Assembly: GCF_001637325.1 (NCBI RefSeq)
Contig: NZ_LRXL01000037.1
Span: forward strand, 558,001-622,000
Source: Cochleicola gelatinilyticus
Lineage (GTDB): Bacteria > Bacteroidota > Bacteroidia > Flavobacteriales > Flavobacteriaceae
Length of the DNA: 64,000 nt
Reading direction: 5' to 3'
The notes under the pieces were generated by a model, which was not told the DNA's origin, did not search any database, and saw only the letters and a list, made by a program, of their open reading frames with translations. The position numbers were made by a program, and so were the translations under genes. The first letter of the stretch is position 1; each line of letters opens with the position of its first letter. Positions 33,709-41,820 of the stretch are shown here, piece by piece.

Positions 33709-36183
33709 ATGCGTTATTCCATTAAAAGTTTTATACCTCATTTCGTAGTTGTAGTCCTCTTCGTAATTATTGCACTGGCATATTTTAGTCCAGTATTACA
33801 AGGAAAGAAGATCTTTCAAAGCGACATTGTTCAATATACTGGGATGGCCAAACAGCAAATTGACCATCGTGAAGAAACTGGTGAAGAGTTATATTGGACC
33901 GATGCTGCTTTCGGAGGAATGCCAACCTATCAATTAGGAGCAAAATACCCGCATAATTATATAAAAAAGCTAGATCTTACCCTACGTTTTCTTCCGAGGC
34001 CCGCAGATTATCTCTTTCTATATTTTATAGGAATGTATATTTTATTTCTAGTTCTTAAAGTTGATTACAAACTCGCATTTTTAGGGGCGTTAGCTTTCGG
34101 TTTTTCTACATATCTCATTATTATTTTAGGCGTAGGGCATAATGCCAAAGCCCATGCCATTGCTTACATGCCTCTTGTTCTAAGCGGAATTATTTTAACC
34201 TTTCGAGGAAAGTATGTGTACGGATTTTTATTAACTACAGTCGCTATGGCGCTAGAGTTAGTAACCAACCACTTTCAAATGACGTATTATTTGTTGTTGT
34301 TAGTGGTGTGCGTAGGGGTTGCTTATTTAATTGATGCTTATCGTAAGAAGCGATTGAAGCACTTCGGAATTTCTATAGCAATAATGGCTTTAGGTGTTTT
34401 AATTGCTGTTGGCTTAAATGCAACCAACATTCTGGCAACAAAAGAATATGCAGATAGCTCCACTCGTGGAAAAACAGACTTAACCATACATCCAGATGGC
34501 ACGCCTAAAGAAGTTTCAGAAGGATTGGATTATGAGTACATTACAGAATACAGCTACGGAAAATGGGAAAGCTTAAATCTATTTATTCCTAGTTTTATGG
34601 GAGGAGGTTCTGGAGATCCACTTCCCGATGATTCTCAAGCACAAGAGTTTTTATATAAAATGGGCGTTTCTCCTCAACAGGCGAATCAAATACTCAATCA
34701 GGTGCCCGTGTATTGGGGTGACCAAACAATTGTGGCTGCGCCAGCCTATGTGGGAGCGGTAACACTATTTCTGGCCGTGCTTGCTTTATTTTTAATTCGA
34801 GGTCGAATAAAGTGGTGGTTAGTTTCTGCGTTTGTGCTAAGCCTTTTACTTTCTTGGGGAGATAATTTTTCTGGGTTAACGCGATTTTTCGTTGAGTACG
34901 TACCACTGTATAATAAATTTAGGGCGGTGTCCTCAATACAAGTTATTATTGAATTGGTTTTACCAATACTTGCGGTGGTTGGGTTGCATCACTATTTTAC
35001 CTTTACTTCAGTAACTCAATCTTCCGAAGAGCTTTCTAACCGTGAAGAACGACGCAAGAAAGCATTATTATACGCAACAGCAATTGTGGGAGGAGCCACG
35101 GTTCTTTTGATCGTATTGAAATCTGTGTTTCTTGATTTTGCAAGTCCATATGATAAATACTTTATTGAAGACCTCGGAATGGGATTTGTAGAAGCTATTA
35201 GAGAAGATAGAATGACATTATTAACAAACGATGCCATACGTTCTCTAATTTTTGTGTTGCTCACAGCTGCTGCACTTTGGCTAAATTTTAAATCTAAATT
35301 GAAAGAATTTGCTACAATTATCGTAATCGCAGGATTAATTGTATTCGATTTGGTAGGCGTGGATAGACGGTATGTAAATAACGATGATTTTGTACAGTCA
35401 CGAGTCATGGACCAACCGTTTCAGAAAAGCTCTGCAGACGAAATGATTTTACAAGATGACGGGCACTACAGGGTGTACGATGCCACTGCGCAGGCTTTTA
35501 ATAGTGGACGTGCAAGTTTTTATCATAATGCTCTGGGAGGATATCACGCCGCCAAACCTGGAAGAATGCAGGATTTAAATGAGTTTTACATTAGCAAGGG
35601 AAATATCGGAATGTTAAACATGCTTAACGTAAAGTATATTATCACACAAGGAGAAAACGGAGCTGCGTATGCTCAAAGAAACCCCTATGTAAATGGGCCT
35701 GTTTGGTTTGTAGATAATGTAATATTTACCGAAAACGCCAATCAAGAAATTCGGGAACTAGACAGTTTAGATACCAAAAGGACAGTGGTGGTCGATTCAA
35801 AATTTAAAAATCTCATTCCTACAAAACAAATTAAAAGAGATAGCGCTGCAACCATAGAGTTGGTGCATCACGAACCAGAATACCTCGTTTATGAAGCATC
35901 TACAACTTCGCCGCAACTTGCTGTATTTTCTGAAGTGTATTATCCAAATGGGTGGAACGCATACATCGATGGTACATTAGCAGAATATATTCGTGTAAAT
36001 TATGCGCTTCGTGGAATGGCTGTTCCTGCAGGAAATCACAAAATCGAATTTAAATTTGAACCAACCGTCGTACAAACGGGAAGTATGATTTCACTAACAA
36101 GCAGTATTGTTTTTCTTTTACTGTTACTTGGCGGACTCTATTACAATTTTAAAGTAAAGAAGTCTTCTAGAGATACGAAATAA
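33709..36183 (+). CDS. YfhO-family membrane glycosyltransferase-like protein
   Basis: The 824-aa protein has about a dozen membrane helices. It begins FIPHFVVVVLFVIIALAYFSPVLQGKKIFQSDIVQY with the conserved short luminal acidic motif of YfhO/GT-C-like enzymes. A large extracytoplasmic domain follows (about 560-790: HYRVYDATAQAFNSGRASFYH, AVFSEVYYPNGWNAYIDG), and one last helix. In Firmicutes YfhO adds sugars to teichoic acids from lipid-linked donors; the flavobacterial acceptor is unknown. It overlaps the start of the following glycosyltransferase gene (TAATG), so the two are translationally coupled and probably act in one pathway. Confidence 0.85.
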   Translation: MRYSIKSFIPHFVVVVLFVIIALAYFSPVLQGKKIFQSDIVQYTGMAKQQIDHREETGEELYWTDAAFGGMPTYQLGAKYPHNYIKKLDLTLRFLPRPADYLFLYFIGMYILFLVLKVDYKLAFLGALAFGFSTYLIIILGVGHNAKAHAIAYMPLVLSGIILTFRGKYVYGFLLTTVAMALELVTNHFQMTYYLLLLVVCVGVAYLIDAYRKKRLKHFGISIAIMALGVLIAVGLNATNILATKEYADSSTRGKTDLTIHPDGTPKEVSEGLDYEYITEYSYGKWESLNLFIPSFMGGGSGDPLPDDSQAQEFLYKMGVSPQQANQILNQVPVYWGDQTIVAAPAYVGAVTLFLAVLALFLIRGRIKWWLVSAFVLSLLLSWGDNFSGLTRFFVEYVPLYNKFRAVSSIQVIIELVLPILAVVGLHHYFTFTSVTQSSEELSNREERRKKALLYATAIVGGATVLLIVLKSVFLDFASPYDKYFIEDLGMGFVEAIREDRMTLLTNDAIRSLIFVLLTAAALWLNFKSKLKEFATIIVIAGLIVFDLVGVDRRYVNNDDFVQSRVMDQPFQKSSADEMILQDDGHYRVYDATAQAFNSGRASFYHNALGGYHAAKPGRMQDLNEFYISKGNIGMLNMLNVKYIITQGENGAAYAQRNPYVNGPVWFVDNVIFTENANQEIRELDSLDTKRTVVVDSKFKNLIPTKQIKRDSAATIELVHHEPEYLVYEASTTSPQLAVFSEVYYPNGWNAYIDGTLAEYIRVNYALRGMAVPAGNHKIEFKFEPTVVQTGSMISLTSSIVFLLLLLGGLYYNFKVKKSSRDTK

Positions 36184-37469
36184 TGGTAAAACGAGCACTG
36201 ATTATTACCTATTATTGGCCTCCGGCCGGTGGACCGGGCGTGCAGAGATGGTTAAAGTTTGTAAAGTATTTTAAGGAATTCGACATTGAGCCTGTGGTGT
36301 ACATTCCAGAAAACCCGCATTACCCCATCGTAGACGAGAGTTTTGTTTCTGAAATTCCCTTAGACATTAAAATTTTAAAACATCCTATAAAAGAACCCTA
36401 TCGTTTTGCTGGGATGCTTTCAAAAAAGAAAACCAACACCATTAGTAAAGGTATAATAAATAAAAAAGAGCAATCTTTTATAGAAAAAGCGATGTTGTAT
36501 GTGCGAGGAAACTTTTTTATCCCCGATGCACGCATTGGTTGGGTAAAACCTTCAGTAGCTTTTCTTAAAAAAGAACTTGTTAATAATCTGGTAGATTGTA
36601 TTATTACCACGGGACCACCACACAGTCTTCACCTTATCGGGATGCAGCTTCAAAAACAATTAAACCTTCCTTGGATAGCAGATTTTCGGGATCCTTGGAC
36701 CACCATACACTATCATAAAGAATTAAAACTAAGTAAAGCTGCCGCCCAGAAGCATAAACAAATGGAAACCGAGGTGCTTCAAAAAGCAGATCAGATTGTA
36801 GTGACAAGCCCGACCACAAAGAAAGAATTTAAACAGCTCACCAACACACCAATAGAGGTTATTACAAATGGCTATGAAGTTTCAGAAGACATTTACCCCA
36901 TACCAGACACTTCATTTTCAATAGCACATATAGGTTCGTTACTAAGTGAGCGAAATCCTAAGATTCTTTGGAAGGTACTTTCAGAAATAGCTTCAGAAAA
37001 TAAAGAATTTGCAACCGATCTAGAATTAAAATTAGTGGGAGCAGTAAGTGAAACCATCATATCGAGTATTGAAGACGCAGGACTAAAAACGGCGTTAAAA
37101 ACAATTGGATATGTTACTCACGCCGAAGCATTAAAAATGCAGCATAATGCGCAATTATTACTCGTTGTGGAGATGGATCGACCAGAGACCCGTGCGATTA
37201 TCCCTGGGAAACTTTTCGAATATCTTGCAGCGCAACGTCCTATAATTGCTTTAGGTCCCAAAGGAAGTGACATTCAAGAAATTTTACAACAAACGCATAG
37301 TGGTCAATTCTTCACATATCAAGATGAAGAGGCTTTAAAAGAGCTTCTATTAACACATTATAAGGCTTTTAAAGATGGGACACTTTCGATACAAACCAAT
37401 GCAATAGAAAATTATAGCAGGAGGGAGCTCACAAGAAAGATGGCAGCATTAATTCGAAGCGCATGTTAA
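36183..37469 (+). CDS. Glycosyltransferase, GT4-like
   Basis: The 428-aa protein has a GT-B fold. N-terminal ITYYWPPAGGPGVQRWLKF is the glycine-rich first strand-loop typical of group-1 glycosyltransferases. DFRDPWT and QIVVTSPTTKKEF mark the middle, and the C-terminal nucleotide-sugar domain has HIGSLLSERNPK, PGKLFEYLAAQRPIIAL (the E-x7-E-like region) and GSDIQEIL. It should add a sugar from a nucleotide or lipid donor at the cytoplasmic membrane face. Its start codon overlaps the YfhO stop. Confidence 0.88.
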   Translation: MVKRALIITYYWPPAGGPGVQRWLKFVKYFKEFDIEPVVYIPENPHYPIVDESFVSEIPLDIKILKHPIKEPYRFAGMLSKKKTNTISKGIINKKEQSFIEKAMLYVRGNFFIPDARIGWVKPSVAFLKKELVNNLVDCIITTGPPHSLHLIGMQLQKQLNLPWIADFRDPWTTIHYHKELKLSKAAAQKHKQMETEVLQKADQIVVTSPTTKKEFKQLTNTPIEVITNGYEVSEDIYPIPDTSFSIAHIGSLLSERNPKILWKVLSEIASENKEFATDLELKLVGAVSETIISSIEDAGLKTALKTIGYVTHAEALKMQHNAQLLLVVEMDRPETRAIIPGKLFEYLAAQRPIIALGPKGSDIQEILQQTHSGQFFTYQDEEALKELLLTHYKAFKDGTLSIQTNAIENYSRRELTRKMAALIRSAC

Positions 37470-37507
37470 TTTAGTTTTTTTGCAAATATTATATTAGTTT
37501 TATTCAT

Positions 37508-37604
37508 GGACGTTCCCGCTAAGGCGGTCGGGCTTTCGCTACTCGCTTTTTCGTTGCTTTGGGGCAACTCAAAGAGCTTACACAAGCCGCTCAATCCCTA
37601 ACGC
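37508..37604 (-). repeat. Structured intergenic element, copy 2 (GCGTTAGGGAT ... AGCCCGACC ... GGGAACGTCC)
   Basis: On the minus strand GCGTTAGGGAT (37604-37594) is followed by three small hairpins, GCTT/AAGC, GTTGC/GCAAC and CCGC/GCGG. AGCCCGACC (37534-37526) and GGGAACGTCC (37517-37508) are placed as in copy 1 at 30974. Block order and sequence are kept while the loops differ, which suggests a structured RNA or mobile repeat. It lies between same-direction genes and opposite to them. Confidence 0.7.
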
Positions 37605-37646
37605 GGGTTTTTAGTGAGTTTAAAATTTTATTCGTAAAAATTGTCT

Positions 37647-37654
37647 TACTTTTG
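37647..37654 (+). promoter_or_regulatory. pyrR: -7 promoter element (TACTTTTG) of the pyrR operon
   Basis: TACTTTTG matches TAnnTTTG and lies 28 bp before the pyrR ATG at 37683. It starts a transcription unit after the repeat element. Confidence 0.55.
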
Positions 37655-37682
37655 TTGGCTGAATACTATTCAGAACTTTCCT

Positions 37683-38222
37683 ATGAGTCAAAAAGTGTTA
37701 TTAAACGAAACCGAGGTCCATATTGCACTTCATCGTTTAGCTTGTCAGTTAATTGAAAAGCACGACACGTTTAGTGATACCGTACTCGTTGGCATACAAC
37801 CAAGAGGGATATTTCTTGCCAACCGACTTAAAACACTTTTACAAACCGATTATAAGATTAAAGATGTGTCTTTAGGGCATTTAGATATTACCTTTTATCG
37901 GGATGATTTTCGAAGAAGTACAAAACCACTAGAAGCGAATAAAACCAACATTAATTTTATAGTAGAAGATAAAAAGGTTGTTTTTATTGATGATGTCCTC
38001 TATACTGGACGTAGTATTCGTTCGGCATTAACCGCTATACAATCCTTTGGGAGACCTTCAGAAATAGAACTTCTTACATTAATCGACCGACGCTTTAGTC
38101 GTCACCTTCCTATTCAGCCCGATTATCGTGGCAGACAGGTAGATGCGATTAATAATGAAAAAGTAAAAGTATGCTGGAAAGAAAACGATGGGGAAGATGC
38201 TGTATATCTGGTAAATAGTTAA
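37683..38222 (+). CDS. pyrR: PyrR-type uracil phosphoribosyltransferase/pyr regulator
   Basis: The start at ATG 37683 (MSQKVLLNETEVHIALHRLA) gives 179 aa, the standard length. The PRPP-binding loop VVFIDDVLYTGRS is at residues 99-111, and GIQPRGIFLANRL and LGHLDITFYRDDFRR complete the PyrR signature. PyrR binds pyr mRNA in Firmicutes to trigger attenuation and also makes UMP from uracil and PRPP. Here it is directly upstream of pyrB, with a 90-bp spacer holding competing hairpins (38240-38295), consistent with local control, though PyrR-RNA regulation is not established in Bacteroidota. Confidence 0.92.
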   Translation: MSQKVLLNETEVHIALHRLACQLIEKHDTFSDTVLVGIQPRGIFLANRLKTLLQTDYKIKDVSLGHLDITFYRDDFRRSTKPLEANKTNINFIVEDKKVVFIDDVLYTGRSIRSALTAIQSFGRPSEIELLTLIDRRFSRHLPIQPDYRGRQVDAINNEKVKVCWKENDGEDAVYLVNS

Positions 38223-38239
38223 GGCTATTTACGCAACAA

Positions 38240-38296
38240 GCTTTAAGCTATATGCAATAGGCAGCTTAAAGCAACATGCCTTAAGCCTATAGCGTT
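38240..38296 (+). promoter_or_regulatory. Competing hairpins between pyrR and pyrB, attenuator-like
   Basis: GCTTTAAGCT (38240-38249) and AGCTTAAAGC (38263-38272) are perfect 10-bp arms. ATAGGC (38257-38262), in the first loop, can instead pair with GCCTAT (38285-38290), which is followed by AGCGTTTTT. The two structures exclude each other, like an antiterminator and a weak terminator. The second stem is short, so this may be only a degenerate intergenic repeat. Confidence 0.4.
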
Positions 38297-38312
38297 TTTG
38301 AATAAAAAACTA

Positions 38313-39251
38313 ATGAAAGAACTAAGTGTAAATCACTTATTGGGAATTAAATACGTTACCGAGGATGACATTCAGCTCATCTTCGAAACTGCCGATCATT
38401 TTAAAGAAGTAATAAATCGTCCCATTAAGAAAGTGCCTTCGCTTCGTGACATTACAATCGCCAATCTATTTTTTGAAAATAGTACACGAACACGACTTTC
38501 GTTTGAGTTGGCAGAAAAACGACTTTCTGCAGATGTTATTAATTTTTCTGCAGCCTCTTCGTCAGTAAAAAAAGGAGAAACCCTCATCGATACCGTAAAC
38601 AATATTCTGTCTATGAAAGTGGACATGGTTGTAATGAGACACCCCAATCCAGGGGCAGGTGTTTTTCTATCCAAACACGTAAATGCTAGTATTGTAAATG
38701 CTGGTGATGGAGCGCATGAACATCCGACCCAAGCATTACTGGATGCTTATTCAATTCGTGAAAAATTAGGAGATGTTGCCGGAAAAAAAGTCGTAATTGT
38801 GGGAGATATTCTTCATTCTCGTGTAGCATTATCGAATATATTTGCTCTTCAAAAACTTGGAGCTTCGGTTAAAGTGTGTGGTCCTAAGACACTTATTCCG
38901 AAATATATAGAAAGTTTAAATGTTAGTTTCGAACCAAATTTAAGAAAAGCTCTAGAATGGTGTGATGTTGCTAACATGCTCCGAGTACAAAATGAACGAA
39001 TGGACATTAGTTTTTTCCCTTCAACAAGAGAATATACTCAGCAATTTGGAGTGAATAAAAAATTATTAGATTCACTTAATAAAGAAATTGTATTAATGCA
39101 CCCAGGACCTATTAACCGAGGTGTTGAAATTACCAGTGATGTTGCAGACAGCAAACAAGCCATTATATTAGACCAAGTACAAAATGGAGTTGCTGTGCGC
39201 ATGGCCGTGCTCTATTTATTAGCTTCAAAAATACAACACAATGAAGATTGA
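38313..39251 (+). CDS. pyrB: Aspartate carbamoyltransferase catalytic subunit
   Basis: The start is ATG 38313 (MKELSVNHLLGIKYV); the upstream extension begins with TTG. The 312-aa protein has the carbamoyl-phosphate motif FFENSTRTRLSFELA (STRT 57-60), HPTQALLDAYS, and the aspartate-binding MHPGPINRGVEI. It joins carbamoyl phosphate and aspartate in pyrimidine synthesis. No pyrI regulatory gene is present, so feedback control probably relies on something else, such as PyrR upstream. It overlaps the next gene by 11 bp. Confidence 0.95.
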   Translation: MKELSVNHLLGIKYVTEDDIQLIFETADHFKEVINRPIKKVPSLRDITIANLFFENSTRTRLSFELAEKRLSADVINFSAASSSVKKGETLIDTVNNILSMKVDMVVMRHPNPGAGVFLSKHVNASIVNAGDGAHEHPTQALLDAYSIREKLGDVAGKKVVIVGDILHSRVALSNIFALQKLGASVKVCGPKTLIPKYIESLNVSFEPNLRKALEWCDVANMLRVQNERMDISFFPSTREYTQQFGVNKKLLDSLNKEIVLMHPGPINRGVEITSDVADSKQAIILDQVQNGVAVRMAVLYLLASKIQHNED

Positions 39252-39576
39252 AAATCACGAAAACTTTGTGATACTAGCCGACGAAAAAGATGATGCAGCC
39301 GATTTTGCCTCTTTTCTAGAATATCAAATTCCGAATAAATTTAAAGGGCAAAACGTCGTTTTAAACCTTTCGGATTACAAAGAACTGGAACTCCCCGAAT
39401 TATTATTGTTCTTAAAAGTTTCTAACTTGCACCGCAAAACAAAACACTCTTTTGTAATTGTGAACGATGCTATTAATCCTGATGATATCCCTATGGAAAT
39501 GATTGTAGTTCCTACACTACAAGAAGGGCAAGATATTATTGAAATGGAAGCCATAGAGCGTGATCTCGGGTTTTAA
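39241..39576 (+). CDS. STAS-like small protein preceding rnz
   Basis: The 111-aa cytoplasmic protein has alternating strands and helices (NVVLNLSDYKELELPELLLFLKVSNLHRKTKHSFVIVNDAI), the core pattern of STAS/anti-sigma-antagonist-like folds, but I see no clear phosphorylatable Ser in the usual DxSG/DLS loop beyond LNLSD. Flavobacterial genomes often carry such a protein directly before ribonuclease Z, as here. It overlaps pyrB by 11 bp (translational coupling) and precedes rnz by 76 bp. The function is unknown. Confidence 0.7.
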   Translation: MKIENHENFVILADEKDDAADFASFLEYQIPNKFKGQNVVLNLSDYKELELPELLLFLKVSNLHRKTKHSFVIVNDAINPDDIPMEMIVVPTLQEGQDIIEMEAIERDLGF

Positions 39577-39652
39577 ACAACCTTTGTATAATGAATAATG
39601 ATTTATACCAACCGATCATTATTTGCCGTGTATTCACCCTTAATTTTTCAAA

Positions 39653-40558
39653 ATGAAACTTACCATTCTCGGTTGCCATTCTGCTACACCACGTTGGGAC
39701 GCACATCCAACAGCACAGGTGTTAGAAGTTCGTGGTCATCTGTTTTTGATCGATTGTGGGGAAGGTACACAGGTACAACTGCGAAGGTATAAGGTAAAGT
39801 TTGCTCGTATTAAACATGTGTTTATCTCGCATTTACATGGCGATCATTTTTTTGGCCTTGTCGGATTAATATCTACGTTTCGCTTGTTGGGAAGGGAAGC
39901 AGATCTTCATGTATACGGCCCTAAGGGCATAAAAGAAGCTATTACGCTTCAGTTAAAGCTAGGAAAATCGTGGACCAATTACAATTTGTATTTCCACGAA
40001 TTAGAGAGTAATGCTTCAGAACTTATTTTTGAAGACGAAAAAGTTTCAGTAAAAACAATTCCATTAGAGCATCGCGTATATACCAATGGGTTTCTATTTA
40101 AAGAAAAACCTAAAGCCCGAAAACTAAATGTTGAAGCAGCACGTGCAGCACATATCGATCAGAGTTATTTTCAAAAAATAAAATTAGGAAATGATGTGGT
40201 CAATGAAAAAGGGGACCTCATACCTAACGAACACGTTACATTTCCACCAGACGCACCAAAATCGTATGCCTATTGTAGTGACACGGCGTATGCTCCTGCA
40301 ATCGTTCCTATCATCGAAGGCGCAGATAGGCTGTATCATGAAGCAACGTTCTTAGAACAACATGCAGACCTTGCTGAAAAAACAAAGCATAGTACAAGTA
40401 AAGAGGCTGCGGCTATTGCCAAAAAAGCTGGGGTAGGCACATTAATTCTTGGACATTATTCGGGACGCTATAAAGATCTAGAAATGTTTCGTACAGAAGC
40501 ACAAGAGCTTTTTGAACGTGTTGAACTAGCGGAAGATGGGAAAGTTTTCGAATGGTGA
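39653..40558 (+). CDS. rnz: Ribonuclease Z
   Basis: The 301-aa metallo-beta-lactamase-fold nuclease starts KLTILGCHSATPRWDAHPTAQ. It carries the zinc motif HLHGDHFFGL (His60, His62, Asp64, His65), LIDCGEGTQVQLRR, and late ligands in YCSDTAYAPA, HEATFLEQHADLAEKTKHSTSKEA and LGHYSGRY. The flexible arm region is near residues 150-200. tRNase Z removes the 3' trailer from tRNA precursors to expose the discriminator base for CCA addition. Length and motifs are those of the short bacterial form. Confidence 0.95.
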   Translation: MKLTILGCHSATPRWDAHPTAQVLEVRGHLFLIDCGEGTQVQLRRYKVKFARIKHVFISHLHGDHFFGLVGLISTFRLLGREADLHVYGPKGIKEAITLQLKLGKSWTNYNLYFHELESNASELIFEDEKVSVKTIPLEHRVYTNGFLFKEKPKARKLNVEAARAAHIDQSYFQKIKLGNDVVNEKGDLIPNEHVTFPPDAPKSYAYCSDTAYAPAIVPIIEGADRLYHEATFLEQHADLAEKTKHSTSKEAAAIAKKAGVGTLILGHYSGRYKDLEMFRTEAQELFERVELAEDGKVFEW

Positions 40559-40641
40559 TTGTTAAAAATTTAATACATATTTAATAATCTAGTTTTTATA
40601 TCATTCTGTAAATCTCGTACCTTGCCACAAAGCTTCAAAGT

Positions 40642-41286
40642 ATGAATCAAGATCTTCAGAACTACCGTAAATCTTATGAAAAAGGCGAATTAAACCAATC
40701 GATTGTGTGCGACAATCCGATAGAGCAATTTCAGCAATGGTTTAAAGAAACGGAAGCTTCAGAAACCGTTGCAGAGATTAATGCAATGACACTTTCTACC
40801 ATGGGTACCGATGGATTTCCACGGGGACGAGTGGTATTGTTAAAAGAAATAACTTCAGAAGGATTTATCTTTTATACCAACTATACAAGTGAAAAGGGAA
40901 TTTCTATTGAAGCATTTCCACATGTCTGCATTTCTTTTTATTGGGGGATTATGGAACGACAGATTAGTGTAAAAGGAATTGCTGAAAAAATTTCGGAAGA
41001 AAAATCCACTGCTTATTTTCATTCCCGTCCAAGAAAGAGTCAGTTAGGAGCGTTAGTTTCAGAACAAAGTTCTCCTGTTGAGAGTCGAAACGTCTTGGAA
41101 AATAGACTTGCTGAACTAGAAGTTGCTTACGAAGGAAAGGAAATTCCGAAGCCATCGCATTGGGGAGGATATTTAATTAGACCCACAGCATTTGAATTTT
41201 GGCAGGGAAGACGAAGTCGTTTACACGACCGAATTCAGTATATCCAAGAAGGTAAAGAATGGAAAATTCAACGTCTGCAGCCTTAA
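40642..41286 (+). CDS. pdxH: Pyridoxamine 5'-phosphate oxidase
   Basis: The 214-aa FMN enzyme has GFPRGRVVLLKE and FIFYTNYTSEKG (FMN and substrate site), SFYWGIMERQISVKG, and the C-terminal PTAFEFWQGRRSRLHDR with conserved Trp and Arg residues, ending IQRLQP. It oxidises pyridoxamine or pyridoxine 5'-phosphate to PLP with O2. Many enzymes in this window use PLP (threonine aldolase, threonine synthase, the 28428 and 29605 enzymes). It is full length and stands between rnz and the SixA-like gene. Confidence 0.96.
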   Translation: MNQDLQNYRKSYEKGELNQSIVCDNPIEQFQQWFKETEASETVAEINAMTLSTMGTDGFPRGRVVLLKEITSEGFIFYTNYTSEKGISIEAFPHVCISFYWGIMERQISVKGIAEKISEEKSTAYFHSRPRKSQLGALVSEQSSPVESRNVLENRLAELEVAYEGKEIPKPSHWGGYLIRPTAFEFWQGRRSRLHDRIQYIQEGKEWKIQRLQP

Positions 41287-41331
41287 TTTTTACTTTATAA
41301 TAGAAATAAGAACATCAATTAAAAATAATAT

Positions 41332-41820
41332 ATGAAAACACTTTATATGGTTCGACACGCTAAATCCTCATGGAAACATGATGTTGGCGATCACCAAAGA
41401 CCTTTGAAGGGTAGAGGAAAACGAGATGGGAAATTGGTGTCTCAATATGTCGCTAAAAATTTTGAGCCACCTCAAAAAATTGTTAGTAGTGATGCTAATA
41501 GAGCTTTATCTACTGCACATTACTTTAAAGATGCGTTAAATATTTCGGAGGCTGATTTTTCAACGAACAGTGCTCTTTACGATTTTAGCGGACAGCAGGT
41601 AATGCAAATTGTGAAAAGTTTGGAAGATCAACAGGATCGTATTATGATCGTTGGACATAATCATGCGTTTACTTCAATTGCAAATATGCTTGGAAACAAG
41701 TATATTGACAATGTGCCGACTTGCGGCTTTGTAATGATCGAATTTCCCGTGGATTCTTGGAAAGATATCACAACAGGAAAAACGGTTAAAACGGTATTCC
41801 CAAGAGATTTAAAAAAATAA
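41332..41820 (+). CDS. SixA-like histidine phosphatase
   Basis: The 162-aa protein has the RHG-type motif MVRHAKSSW near the N-terminus (His8), RPLKGRGKRDG, SDANRALSTA and MIVGHNHA (second catalytic His). This is the SixA branch of the histidine phosphatase superfamily, which removes phosphate from phosphohistidine on phosphotransfer proteins. The next gene, ppk1, overlaps its stop codon (TAATG), and Ppk1 forms a phosphohistidine intermediate, so a link to polyphosphate metabolism is plausible but unproven. Confidence 0.85.
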   Translation: MKTLYMVRHAKSSWKHDVGDHQRPLKGRGKRDGKLVSQYVAKNFEPPQKIVSSDANRALSTAHYFKDALNISEADFSTNSALYDFSGQQVMQIVKSLEDQQDRIMIVGHNHAFTSIANMLGNKYIDNVPTCGFVMIEFPVDSWKDITTGKTVKTVFPRDLKK

